Positions 1 through 5,441 of a DNA stretch of 9,004 bases are shown one piece after another. Where the stretch lies: NCBI GenBank assembly GCA_905205085.1, contig CAJLCG010000090.1, positions 1 to 9,004 on the forward strand, read 5' to 3'. The first letter of the stretch is position 1. Each line of letters begins with the position of its first letter. A program made the translations under genes and the position numbers. The stretch is from an uncultured Oscillospiraceae bacterium. GTDB lineage: Bacteria > Bacillota > Clostridia > Oscillospirales > Oscillospiraceae. The notes below the pieces were generated by a model. It saw only the letters and a list, made by a program, of their open reading frames with translations. It ran no database searches and had not been told where the DNA came from.

Positions 1-2
1 TA

Positions 3-122
3 TCTGCCGGGCGACGGCAAAAGAAAAAAGCCGTCGTTCAGCAGCCCTTTCTCATGCCTTATTCGATCACGGCGGCTCACAAGGAGGCGTCAGGATGGAA
101 AAGACCATCATTATTCGAATAA
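3..122 (+). CDS. Possible 3' end of an upstream gene, cut by window edge
   Basis: This frame is open from the first bases to a TAA at 120-122 and would encode about 39 residues, starting basic (near GRRQKKK) and ending in SLFE. It would overlap the start of the winged-helix gene by 28 nt. I recognise no domain. The other two plus-strand frames are also open through bases 1-94, so openness does not prove coding. The fragment is listed because no other feature explains the first 94 bases. It may equally be a non-coding leader. Confidence 0.2.
   Translation, partial: SAGRRQKKKAVVQQPFLMPYSITAAHKEASGWKRPSLFE
12..36. repeat. Small inverted repeat with A-rich loop
   Basis: CGACGGC (12-18) pairs with GCCGTCG (30-36) around an 11-nt loop that is all A except for one G. 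On the plus strand no T-tract follows, so it is a poor terminator. It lies about 60 nt upstream of the first winged-helix gene and could be a leader structure or chance. Confidence 0.35.
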
Positions 123-514
123 CGAATCCAACAAAGGCACAAGATGCCTTGCTTCAGCGGCTCATGCGGGCATTTGGGGCAGAGCATATTGAGGTTCAAG
201 AAAACACTGCTTTTACTTTATGGTCTGGAAATCTGCAAATAGACCCACAGCGCAGGCTGGTGTGGCGGTCTGGCCAGACGGTGGACCTGACGCCAATGGA
301 GTTTGATATTCTGCTCCTGCTGGCCCGCCGGCCAGGGCAGGTGTTCACCGCTCGCCAAATCTATGAAGCCGTCGCCGCGGACTCCTTTGATGCCAGCTGG
401 ACAGGGATCTCCAGCATGGTCTACAAGCTCCGCCGCAAGCTGGGCTCTGGTATCATTGAAACGGTGCGGGGCCACGGCTACAAATTCGTTGTCCCAGGCA
501 CATCACTAAAATGA
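95..514 (+). CDS. Stand-alone winged-helix DNA-binding protein (Trans_reg_C type), copy 1
   Basis: This 139-residue protein has a C-terminal half (about 45-136) that matches the winged-helix effector domain of OmpR/PhoB-type response regulators. Visible landmarks are the DLTPMEFDILLLL helix, the GQVFTARQIYEAV turn, the SSMVYKLRRKLG recognition-helix region and the wing ETVRGHGYKF. There is no receiver domain and no phospho-acceptor aspartate. The first 44 residues are a short strand-helix segment (IIIRI, then KAQDALLQRLMRAF) that may dimerise or bind a partner. The ATG at 95 is chosen for a perfect AGGAGG at 82-87, 7 nt upstream. Its product probably binds DNA in the cytoplasm as an orphan regulator. 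A strong terminator follows directly, so it is not transcribed into the two-component genes. A second copy lies at 8364-8783. Family assignment is confident; target genes are unknown. Confidence 0.88.
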   Translation: MEKTIIIRITNPTKAQDALLQRLMRAFGAEHIEVQENTAFTLWSGNLQIDPQRRLVWRSGQTVDLTPMEFDILLLLARRPGQVFTARQIYEAVAADSFDASWTGISSMVYKLRRKLGSGIIETVRGHGYKFVVPGTSLK

Positions 515-551
515 AGCAAGCGCACAACGGATCTTCTTCCGCTGTGCGCTT
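232..551 (+). repeat. 320-bp direct repeat, copy A (winged-helix domain plus terminator)
   Basis: This segment aligns without gaps to 8501-8820 at a constant offset of 8269. I count about 25 mismatches across the coding part, so roughly 90% identity. The last 35 bases (517-551), the terminator hairpin, are identical. Most coding differences are at third codon positions, which indicates that both copies have been under selection as protein. Similarity falls away sharply upstream of 232. Confidence 0.9.
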
Positions 552-557
552 CTTTTA
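518..557 (+). terminator. Rho-independent terminator after winged-helix copy 1
   Basis: AAGCGCACA (518-526) pairs perfectly with TGTGCGCTT (543-551). CGG/CCG extends the stem inward past one mismatch, the loop is ATCTTCTT, and a T-rich tail (553-556) follows. It begins 3 nt after the TGA stop at 512-514. The same hairpin recurs at 8787-8820. Confidence 0.9.
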
Positions 558-574
558 TGGTTACTTTCTTTTCT

Positions 575-612
575 CCATGATAAATTCACAATCCCATGAT
601 ATACTTCGATTG
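575..612 (+). promoter_or_regulatory. Candidate promoter of the two-component genes with 8-bp direct repeats
   Basis: TATACT at 600-605 is preceded by TG at 597-598, giving an extended -10 (TGATATACT). A weak -35, ATGATA, lies at 577-582 with a 17-bp spacer. CCATGATA occurs twice, at 575-582 and 594-601, overlapping the two promoter elements and spaced 19 bp start to start, about two helical turns. OmpR-type regulators usually bind paired direct repeats, so this could be an autoregulatory site. Transcription would start near 612, leaving a very short leader before the ATG at 624. Confidence 0.4.
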
Positions 613-623
613 GGTGATTACGA

Positions 624-1292
624 ATGAAACGCATTCTAATTGTTGAAGACGAGCCGGATATTCAGGAGTTGCTACGCGCCTACCTGGAAGATGCCGGTTA
701 TCAGACCGCCGTGGCCGGGGATGGCGTGGCAGCTCTGGCCCTGTTTGGGGGACAGCCTTTCGACCTGGTTTTGTTGGACCTTATGCTCCCGAAGATCGAC
801 GGCTTTGGGGTCTGCGAGCTGATTCGCCAGCAGTCACAGATCCCCATTTTGATGCTCACCGCCCTGGACGGGGAAGAATCGCAGCTCCGGGGCTTCGGCA
901 TGGACATCGACGACTATGTGACCAAGCCCTTCTCTATGCCGGTGCTGCTGGAAAAGATCCGGGTCATCCTTCGCCGCCGTGGAAACACTGGGGAGGATAG
1001 CCGCCTGCGCTACCGGGATTTGACTTTGGACCTGGATACCCGGGAGGCCCTGCTGGATGGCCGGCTCTTGGATCTGACCGCCCGGGAGTTTGAACTGCTC
1101 CACACCTTTCTGGCTGCGCCGGGCCGGGTGTTCACCCGGGAGATGCTGCTTGCGAAACTGTGGGGCTATGACTTCTATGGAGATGAACGGGTGGTGGACA
1201 GCCACATCAAAAACCTCCGCCACAAGCTGGGGCGGAACTACATTGATACTGTAAGGGGGGTGGGCTACCGTGCTGCGAAAGAGGATCGCTGA
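624..1292 (+). CDS. OmpR/PhoB-family response regulator
   Basis: This 222-residue cytoplasmic regulator is phosphorylated by its partner kinase and then binds DNA. The receiver domain (about 1-115) shows the full active site: acidic pair E8-D9, phospho-acceptor D52 in LLDLMLP, switch T79 and K101 in TKPF. A winged-helix domain (about 125-220) follows, with DLTAREFELL, GRVFTREMLL, the recognition-helix stretch VDSHIKNLRHKLG and the wing DTVRGVGYR. Length is normal for the family. The ATG at 624 has a modest GGGTGA at 612-617. The kinase gene begins inside its 3' end (23-nt overlap), so the two are coupled. The likely target is the ABC/peptidase operon downstream, by the usual adjacency of such systems; this is inference. 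It resembles VanR- and BceR-like regulators, but I cannot assign a subfamily. Confidence 0.95.
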   Translation: MKRILIVEDEPDIQELLRAYLEDAGYQTAVAGDGVAALALFGGQPFDLVLLDLMLPKIDGFGVCELIRQQSQIPILMLTALDGEESQLRGFGMDIDDYVTKPFSMPVLLEKIRVILRRRGNTGEDSRLRYRDLTLDLDTREALLDGRLLDLTAREFELLHTFLAAPGRVFTREMLLAKLWGYDFYGDERVVDSHIKNLRHKLGRNYIDTVRGVGYRAAKEDR

Positions 1293-2772
1293 AAGCCTGA
1301 CAGCCCGAATCTTTCTCATTACCGCCGGCGTCCTACTCGCGGCCGGGGCGGTCACCTTCAGTTTTATCGCCTGGGCCTCCCCCAGCACCTATACCGCCGT
1401 AGTAAATGATGACCTTACCGCTCAGGTAGATGACCTGGTGGGGAAACTGGCGGACACGACTCCTGCGGACTGCGGTGAGCTGCTGGATGACTTTGTACTT
1501 TCCTCCGGGGCCAACGCCATGCTGGTGGGGCCGGATGGGCGGCTGGTGGATACTGGGGCAAAGCTGACGGTTCAAGCCGTGTATGAAGATAACGCCATGA
1601 TCATCACTACCTCGGAGCAGGAGAGCGCCGTCAGCGATTACAGCCGGGACACTCGGGAAGACGATACAGTAGCTGTCACTATGTCGGAGCAGGCCACAAT
1701 CACCGCTGAGGTAACCTTTGCCGGCCAGAGCAAAAGCTATACTCTCTATGTTACCCCACGAATTGAGGCGGAAAATCTTGCGGTACGGGCACTGGTTCAG
1801 ATGGCTCCCTGGCTTTTGCTGGTGTTATTGATATTTTCCCTGCTGTGCGCCTTTATTTACTCACGATATATCACTCGGCCTATCGTGCGCATGAGCGGCA
1901 TCGCCGGGAAAATGGCAGAGCTGGACTTCCACTGGGAATGTGGAGAAAAGCGCAGGGACGAGATCGGTAAGCTGGGCCGCAGCCTGGATCAGCTGGCCCG
2001 CCGGTTGGATACTGCTCTTACCGACCTGGAGAGCGCCAACCAGGCCCTCCGGGGAGAGGTGGAACGGGAACGAGAGCTGGACCGCCAGCGGATGGCCTTC
2101 TTCAACGCCGCCTCTCACGAATTGAAAACTCCAGTGACCATCCTGAAAGGACAGCTCTCAGGTATGCTGGAGGGTGTGGGCATCTACCAGGATCGGGACA
2201 AGTACCTGCTTCGCTCTCTTCAGGTAACAGGACGGATGGAAAATCTGGTGCAGGAGATGCTGGCTATCTCCCGTATGGAGAGTGGATCTGTGGCTGTGAA
2301 ACAGGAGCCGGTGGATCTGTCCGCCCTCATGGAGCGCCAGCTGGCCCTGGATATGCCTCTTTTGGAACAAAGAGGTCAGCGTCTGGTAAAAGGCCTGACA
2401 CCGGGAACCGTTGTCACTGGGGACGCCTCGTTGCTGGGGCGGACGGCAGGCAATCTGCTTTCCAATGCATCCCTCTACTCCCCGGATGGAGCGGAGGTAC
2501 GAGTTTGGTGCGGCCTTCTGGATGGCCGACCGACCCTGACGGTGGAGAACACCGGGGTTCAGATCAGTGAGGAGGCCCTGCCCCATCTGTTTGAAGCCTT
2601 CTACCGGGCGGAAGGTTCCCGGAACCGCGCTACTGGCGGCAGTGGGCTGGGGCTGTATCTGGTGAAAATGATCCTGGACCGTCACGGGGCAACATATACC
2701 ATTGAGAATACAGCAGATGGAGTGCGGGCTCAAATAATCTTTCCCGTCGATGAGCCGGCCCTGCGTGATTGA
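1270..2772 (+). CDS. Membrane sensor histidine kinase (HAMP, HisKA, HATPase_c)
   Basis: This 500-residue kinase is the probable partner of the preceding regulator. TM1 spans about residues 13-35, followed by an extracytoplasmic sensor segment (about 36-176) with no family I recognise. TM2 is about 178-198 and HAMP about 198-250. The H-box is FFNAASHELKTP with phospho-acceptor H283. The ATP-binding domain has the N-box (N395, N399), a G1 box reading ENTGVQ where the usual Asp is Asn427 (my recollection is that VanS-type kinases often show this), the F-box FEAFYR and the G2 box GGSGLGLYLVK (456-466). The start is GTG at 1270, 9 nt after a G-rich site (1253-1260), and overlaps the regulator by 23 nt. 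The TGA at 2770-2772 lies 28 nt before the palindrome flanking the insertion sequence. The gene appears intact. The ligand is unknown. Confidence 0.94.
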   Translation: MLRKRIAESLTARIFLITAGVLLAAGAVTFSFIAWASPSTYTAVVNDDLTAQVDDLVGKLADTTPADCGELLDDFVLSSGANAMLVGPDGRLVDTGAKLTVQAVYEDNAMIITTSEQESAVSDYSRDTREDDTVAVTMSEQATITAEVTFAGQSKSYTLYVTPRIEAENLAVRALVQMAPWLLLVLLIFSLLCAFIYSRYITRPIVRMSGIAGKMAELDFHWECGEKRRDEIGKLGRSLDQLARRLDTALTDLESANQALRGEVERERELDRQRMAFFNAASHELKTPVTILKGQLSGMLEGVGIYQDRDKYLLRSLQVTGRMENLVQEMLAISRMESGSVAVKQEPVDLSALMERQLALDMPLLEQRGQRLVKGLTPGTVVTGDASLLGRTAGNLLSNASLYSPDGAEVRVWCGLLDGRPTLTVENTGVQISEEALPHLFEAFYRAEGSRNRATGGSGLGLYLVKMILDRHGATYTIENTADGVRAQIIFPVDEPALRD

Positions 2773-2797
2773 CGGTATATACTAAGTGAATATGTGT
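2769..2797 (+). promoter_or_regulatory. Weak candidate promoter after the kinase gene
   Basis: TTGACG (2769-2774), overlapping the kinase stop codon, is a good -35 match. The -10 at 16-17 bp spacing (TATGTG at 2791-2796) is poor. If real, it may have been the original promoter of the ABC operon, now cut off from it by the insertion sequence. This is a motif guess only. Confidence 0.18.
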
Positions 2798-2800
2798 GAA

Positions 2801-2839
2801 AGAATGGGGACAGGAGCTTTTCGCTCCTGTCCCCATTCT
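2801..2839. repeat. 39-bp perfect palindrome, left copy (IS-flanking direct repeat)
   Basis: AGAATGGGGACAGGAGC (2801-2817) and its exact complement (2823-2839) form a 17-bp stem around TTTTC. The whole 39 bp is repeated identically at 4412-4450 on the other side of the insertion sequence. The likeliest reading is a palindromic target duplicated on insertion. Alternatively the palindromes belong to the element's ends. No T-tract follows, so it is not a typical terminator. Confidence 0.9.
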
Positions 2840-2854
2840 CAGCCTGTCGAAAAA
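2840..2854 (+). repeat. IS left terminal inverted repeat
   Basis: CAGCCTGTCGAAAAA matches the reverse complement of 4397-4411 except at positions 4 and 12. Similarity resumes farther in as TCCAGC against CCCGGC after a 1-nt gap. Confidence 0.75.
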
Positions 2855-2879
2855 GTCCAGCGAAAGCTGGGCTTTTTCG
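2848..2879. terminator. Subterminal hairpin at IS left end
   Basis: CGAAAAAGTCCAGC (2848-2861) pairs with GCTGGGCTTTTTCG (2866-2879), with a single G-T pair, across a GAAA tetraloop. The run of T lies in the 3' arm, as in a terminator. It precedes the transposase gene and probably blocks readthrough from the kinase operon; it may also mark the end for the transposase. Confidence 0.6.
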
Positions 2880-2916
2880 TTTGCAAGAGGTAAAATAGCA
2901 GCAGGTGGTGAGAAAG

Positions 2917-4383
2917 ATGCTGGAACGTGGGAAGATGGATCGCAATGTGATAGAGATGGTGGAAATAGATGGCCTGGTACCAGAGGGGCATTTACTTCGG
3001 AAAATAGACAAGGCAGTAGATTTCAACCGTTTATATGAAATGGTGGAACCGTTATACTGTGAAGACAACGGCAGGCCGAGCGTAGACCCGGTGGTGCTAT
3101 TCAAAATGGTACTGATCCAGCATCTATATGGATTGCCATCCCTTCGGCGGACGGCGGGGGAGGTAAGCTTAAATATAGCCTACCGCTGGTTTCTGGGGTA
3201 TACCTTACAGGAGGAAACGCCCCACTTTTCCACGGTGAGCTATAACTTCCGGCACCGCTTTACGGAGGAGACAGTAGACCAGGTATTCCGTTGGATTTTG
3301 GAGGAGGTAGCGGAGGCAGGTTATCTTTCCCCCAAGGCGGTATTTATAGACGGCACGCACATCAAAGCCAATGCCAATACCAAAAAGCAGGTGAAGGTGC
3401 GGATTCCGGCGGCATCCAGGCACTATGCCAAGGAACTGATGGAAGAGGTAAACACAGACCGGGAACTCCATGGAAAGAAACCCTTTGACGATGATGACAA
3501 GCCACCGGCTCCGACAAAGAAGCCCAGAGACAACACCTCCAAGAAGAAGCTGGCCCGGCGGAAGAAGGAAAAGCAGCGTACGGTGCCCCAGAGCGTAACA
3601 GACCCTGACAGCGGCCTGTTTGTGAAGGGAGAGCACAAGCGGCAGTTTGCCTATGAGGCCCACACCGCCTGTGATAAGCATGGGTTTGTTCTGGAGACAG
3701 TCATTACCCCTGGAAATGTACATGACAGCGTGGCCTTTGATGAAGTGTATGACCGTGTGACGGCAGATTTCCCGGAAGTAGAGACGATTGTTGCCGATTC
3801 CGCCTACAAGACCCCGCATATCTGTAAAAAGGTATTTGAAGATGGACGTGCGCTCTCCACCGCCTACAAGCGTCCGCAGACCATGAAGGGTGGGCACGAG
3901 TGGTGGAAGTATGTGTATGACGAGTACTACAACTGTGTGCTCTGTCCGGAATACCAAGTGTTGTCCTACCGTACCACCAACCGGGATGGATACCGGGAGT
4001 ACAGAAGTGATCCTCGCATCTGTGTAAACTGTCCTACCCGCCACCTGTGCACCCACTCCAAAGACTATGTCAAAACGGTACAGCGGCATATCTGGAAAGA
4101 CTATGAGGACTTAGCCGACGACGTCCGCTATACGCCAAAATACCAGAGACTTTACAAGCGCCGGAAGGAAACCATTGAACGGGTCTTTGCCGACGCCAAG
4201 GAAAAACACGCCATGCGTTATACCCAGTACAGAGGCTTGGCCCAGGTGTCCAACTGGGTGAAGCTTAAATTTGCTGCCATGAATCTCAAAAAACTGGCCT
4301 GTTGGTTGTGGAAGGAGAAGCTTGCTCCATTTACCCTTATCCTTCTTTGGCAGCTATACACAAGAAACCCGGCTTATGCTTGA
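2917..4383 (+). CDS. IS1182-family DDE transposase
   Basis: This 488-residue protein cuts and joins DNA to move the insertion sequence. An N-terminal DUF772-like region contains GRPSVDPVVLFKMVLIQHLYG. The DDE triad appears as D145 (VFIDGTHIKANANTKK), D294 (IVADSAYKTP) and E421 (KETIERVFADAKEKHAMRYT). A long Lys/Arg-rich insertion (about 195-221) lies between the first two. Cysteines at 340, 343, 369, 372 and 378 form a probable zinc-binding insert, as in DDE_Tnp_1_6 proteins. I prefer the ATG at 2917 because AGGTGGTGA (2903-2911) is 5 nt upstream; in-frame GTG codons at 2905 and 2908 are alternatives that would add up to 4 residues. The stop lies inside the right-end hairpin. The length is normal and the frame unbroken, so the element may be active. 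Confidence 0.93.
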   Translation: MLERGKMDRNVIEMVEIDGLVPEGHLLRKIDKAVDFNRLYEMVEPLYCEDNGRPSVDPVVLFKMVLIQHLYGLPSLRRTAGEVSLNIAYRWFLGYTLQEETPHFSTVSYNFRHRFTEETVDQVFRWILEEVAEAGYLSPKAVFIDGTHIKANANTKKQVKVRIPAASRHYAKELMEEVNTDRELHGKKPFDDDDKPPAPTKKPRDNTSKKKLARRKKEKQRTVPQSVTDPDSGLFVKGEHKRQFAYEAHTACDKHGFVLETVITPGNVHDSVAFDEVYDRVTADFPEVETIVADSAYKTPHICKKVFEDGRALSTAYKRPQTMKGGHEWWKYVYDEYYNCVLCPEYQVLSYRTTNRDGYREYRSDPRICVNCPTRHLCTHSKDYVKTVQRHIWKDYEDLADDVRYTPKYQRLYKRRKETIERVFADAKEKHAMRYTQYRGLAQVSNWVKLKFAAMNLKKLACWLWKEKLAPFTLILLWQLYTRNPAYA

Positions 4384-4401
4384 CGCATATGCCGGGTTTC
4401 T
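4363..4401. terminator. Hairpin overlapping the transposase stop codon
   Basis: AGAAACCCGGC (4363-4373) pairs with GCCGGGTTTCT (4391-4401), and TATGC/GCATA extends the stem past a T-T mismatch to a TTGAC loop. The transposase TGA (4381-4383) sits in the loop. No long T-tract follows. It probably stabilises or ends the transposase message and mirrors the hairpin at the left end. Confidence 0.55.
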
Positions 4402-4411
4402 CGACAGACTG
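4397..4411 (-). repeat. IS right terminal inverted repeat
   Basis: Read on the minus strand from 4411 this is CAGTCTGTCGAGAAA, matching the left end at 13 of 15 positions. Confidence 0.75.
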
Positions 4412-4450
4412 AGAATGGGGACAGGAGCTTTTCGCTCCTGTCCCCATTCT
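4412..4450. repeat. 39-bp perfect palindrome, right copy (IS-flanking direct repeat)
   Basis: The 39 bases are identical to 2801-2839: a 17-bp stem with a TTTTC loop. It lies between the IS right end and the leader of the ABC operon. Confidence 0.9.
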
Positions 4451-4580
4451 TGTGCAGGTCAGATAAGGCCATAAGCTGAATCATACAGCAATCTCCATGC
4501 AAATCACAAATTCCCTCCATCTTCGCTCCATATTGCCCTGGTATCCTTTTCTCATCCCAAGCAGAAAGGAATTAAATAAT
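4451..4580 (+). other. Leader between IS and ABC operon, no clear promoter
   Basis: These 130 nt hold no gene. The best promoter-like motif is TGGTATCCT at 4539-4547, an extended -10 with 4 of 6 core matches, but it has no recognisable -35 at 16-18 bp. I see no terminator or riboswitch-like fold. Before the insertion, this stretch would have joined directly to the sequence after the kinase gene, giving an intergenic region of about 197 nt. Confidence 0.4.
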
Positions 4581-5441
4581 ATGGAAATCAATATTCAAAA
4601 TGTTAGTATGACATACCCCAGCGGGAAACAAGCGCTGAAGGATCTCAATTTGGATTTGAAAGCTCCAAGCCTCATCGGCCTGCTTGGCCCCAACGGGGCC
4701 GGAAAATCCACCCTGATGAAGCTCCTGGTGGCCGCCCTCATGCCCACCGGCGGCTCTATTCTGGTGGATGGGCAGCCGCTTGCCAAAACGGACCGGCTTT
4801 TGAAGGCAAGACTCGGCTATCTGCCGCAGGACTTTGGCTTGTTCGATGAGCTGACGGTCACACAATTTCTCGACTACATGGCCGCGCTCAAAGGGATCTC
4901 AAATCCCAAGGCCGCTATCCAAAAGACAATTCAAGCGGTCAATTTGGAAGAAAAGGCAAAATCCAAAATCCGCACCCTCTCCGGCGGCCAGCGTCAGCGG
5001 GTAGGTATTGCGCAAGCTCTGCTGGGGAATCCGCCCTTCCTGATTTTTGACGAGCCCACGGTGGGCTTGGACCCGGAAGAGCGTATTCACTTCCGCAATC
5101 TGTTCTCCCGCACAGCAGAAGATCGGCTGGTGCTGCTTTCCACCCATATCATCGAGGATGTGCAGTCGGTGTGCGACCAGATCGTGGTCATCAATCACGG
5201 AAATATCCTGTTCACCGGAACGCCGGAACAGTTGATTCAGTCTGCTGCCGGCCATGTGGGCGTCTTTTGGGAGAAAGACGAGGTTCAGGAAAAGGGGCTA
5301 CATATTACTGCCCGTGTCAATACCAGTCAGGGAATCCGCTGCCGTGCAGTCGCAGATAAACTCCCGGCCTATGCGCAGGCAGATGAGCCCTCCCTTGAAG
5401 ATGCTTACCTCTATCTCATCTCCCGGGAGGTGGCACAATGA
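4581..5441 (+). CDS. ABC transporter ATP-binding protein
   Basis: This 286-residue cytoplasmic ATPase powers the transporter formed with the two downstream permeases. All motifs are present: Walker A GPNGAGKST (36-44), Q-loop YLPQDF (Q83), signature LSGGQ (133-137), Walker B FLIFDEP (153-159, with D157 and catalytic E158), D-loop GLDP and switch H189 in STHI. It belongs to the CcmA/BcrA-like class that pairs with ABC-2 permeases. The C-terminal 80 residues form a short accessory domain. The ATG at 4581 is chosen for AAAGGA at 4565-4570; an in-frame ATG at 4497 would add 28 residues of non-ABC sequence and lacks a ribosome site. The stop overlaps the next start as ATGA (5438-5441), implying translational coupling. 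Confidence 0.95.
   Translation: MEINIQNVSMTYPSGKQALKDLNLDLKAPSLIGLLGPNGAGKSTLMKLLVAALMPTGGSILVDGQPLAKTDRLLKARLGYLPQDFGLFDELTVTQFLDYMAALKGISNPKAAIQKTIQAVNLEEKAKSKIRTLSGGQRQRVGIAQALLGNPPFLIFDEPTVGLDPEERIHFRNLFSRTAEDRLVLLSTHIIEDVQSVCDQIVVINHGNILFTGTPEQLIQSAAGHVGVFWEKDEVQEKGLHITARVNTSQGIRCRAVADKLPAYAQADEPSLEDAYLYLISREVAQ

Larger units (their letters stand above)
2840..4411 (+). mobile_element. IS1182-like insertion sequence, apparently complete
   Basis: This 1572-bp element carries one intact DDE transposase gene. Its terminal inverted repeats begin CAGYCTGTCGA, with 13 of the first 15 bases matching. Identical 39-bp palindromes flank it in direct orientation. Because the flanks are themselves palindromic, the exact ends are ambiguous by a few bases: CTCAG/CTGAG matches also reach 2 bp into each palindrome. 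A hairpin just inside each end (2848-2879 and 4363-4401) probably limits transcription into or out of the element. It lies between the kinase and the ABC operon in the same orientation. IS1182 family placement comes from the transposase architecture; I cannot name the element. Confidence 0.85.

Noticed and set aside
834..1388. Long minus-strand open frame over the response regulator
   Set aside because: It is the antisense shadow of two well-supported domain-bearing genes and shows no domain of its own.
3205..4089. 294-codon minus-strand open frame over the transposase
   Set aside because: It is antisense to an intact DDE transposase and has no ribosome site or recognisable domain.
4497..4580. 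Upstream ATG that would extend the ATPase by 28 residues
   Set aside because: The added residues do not fit the ABC ATPase N-terminus and there is no ribosome site before 4497. AAAGGA precedes the ATG at 4581.
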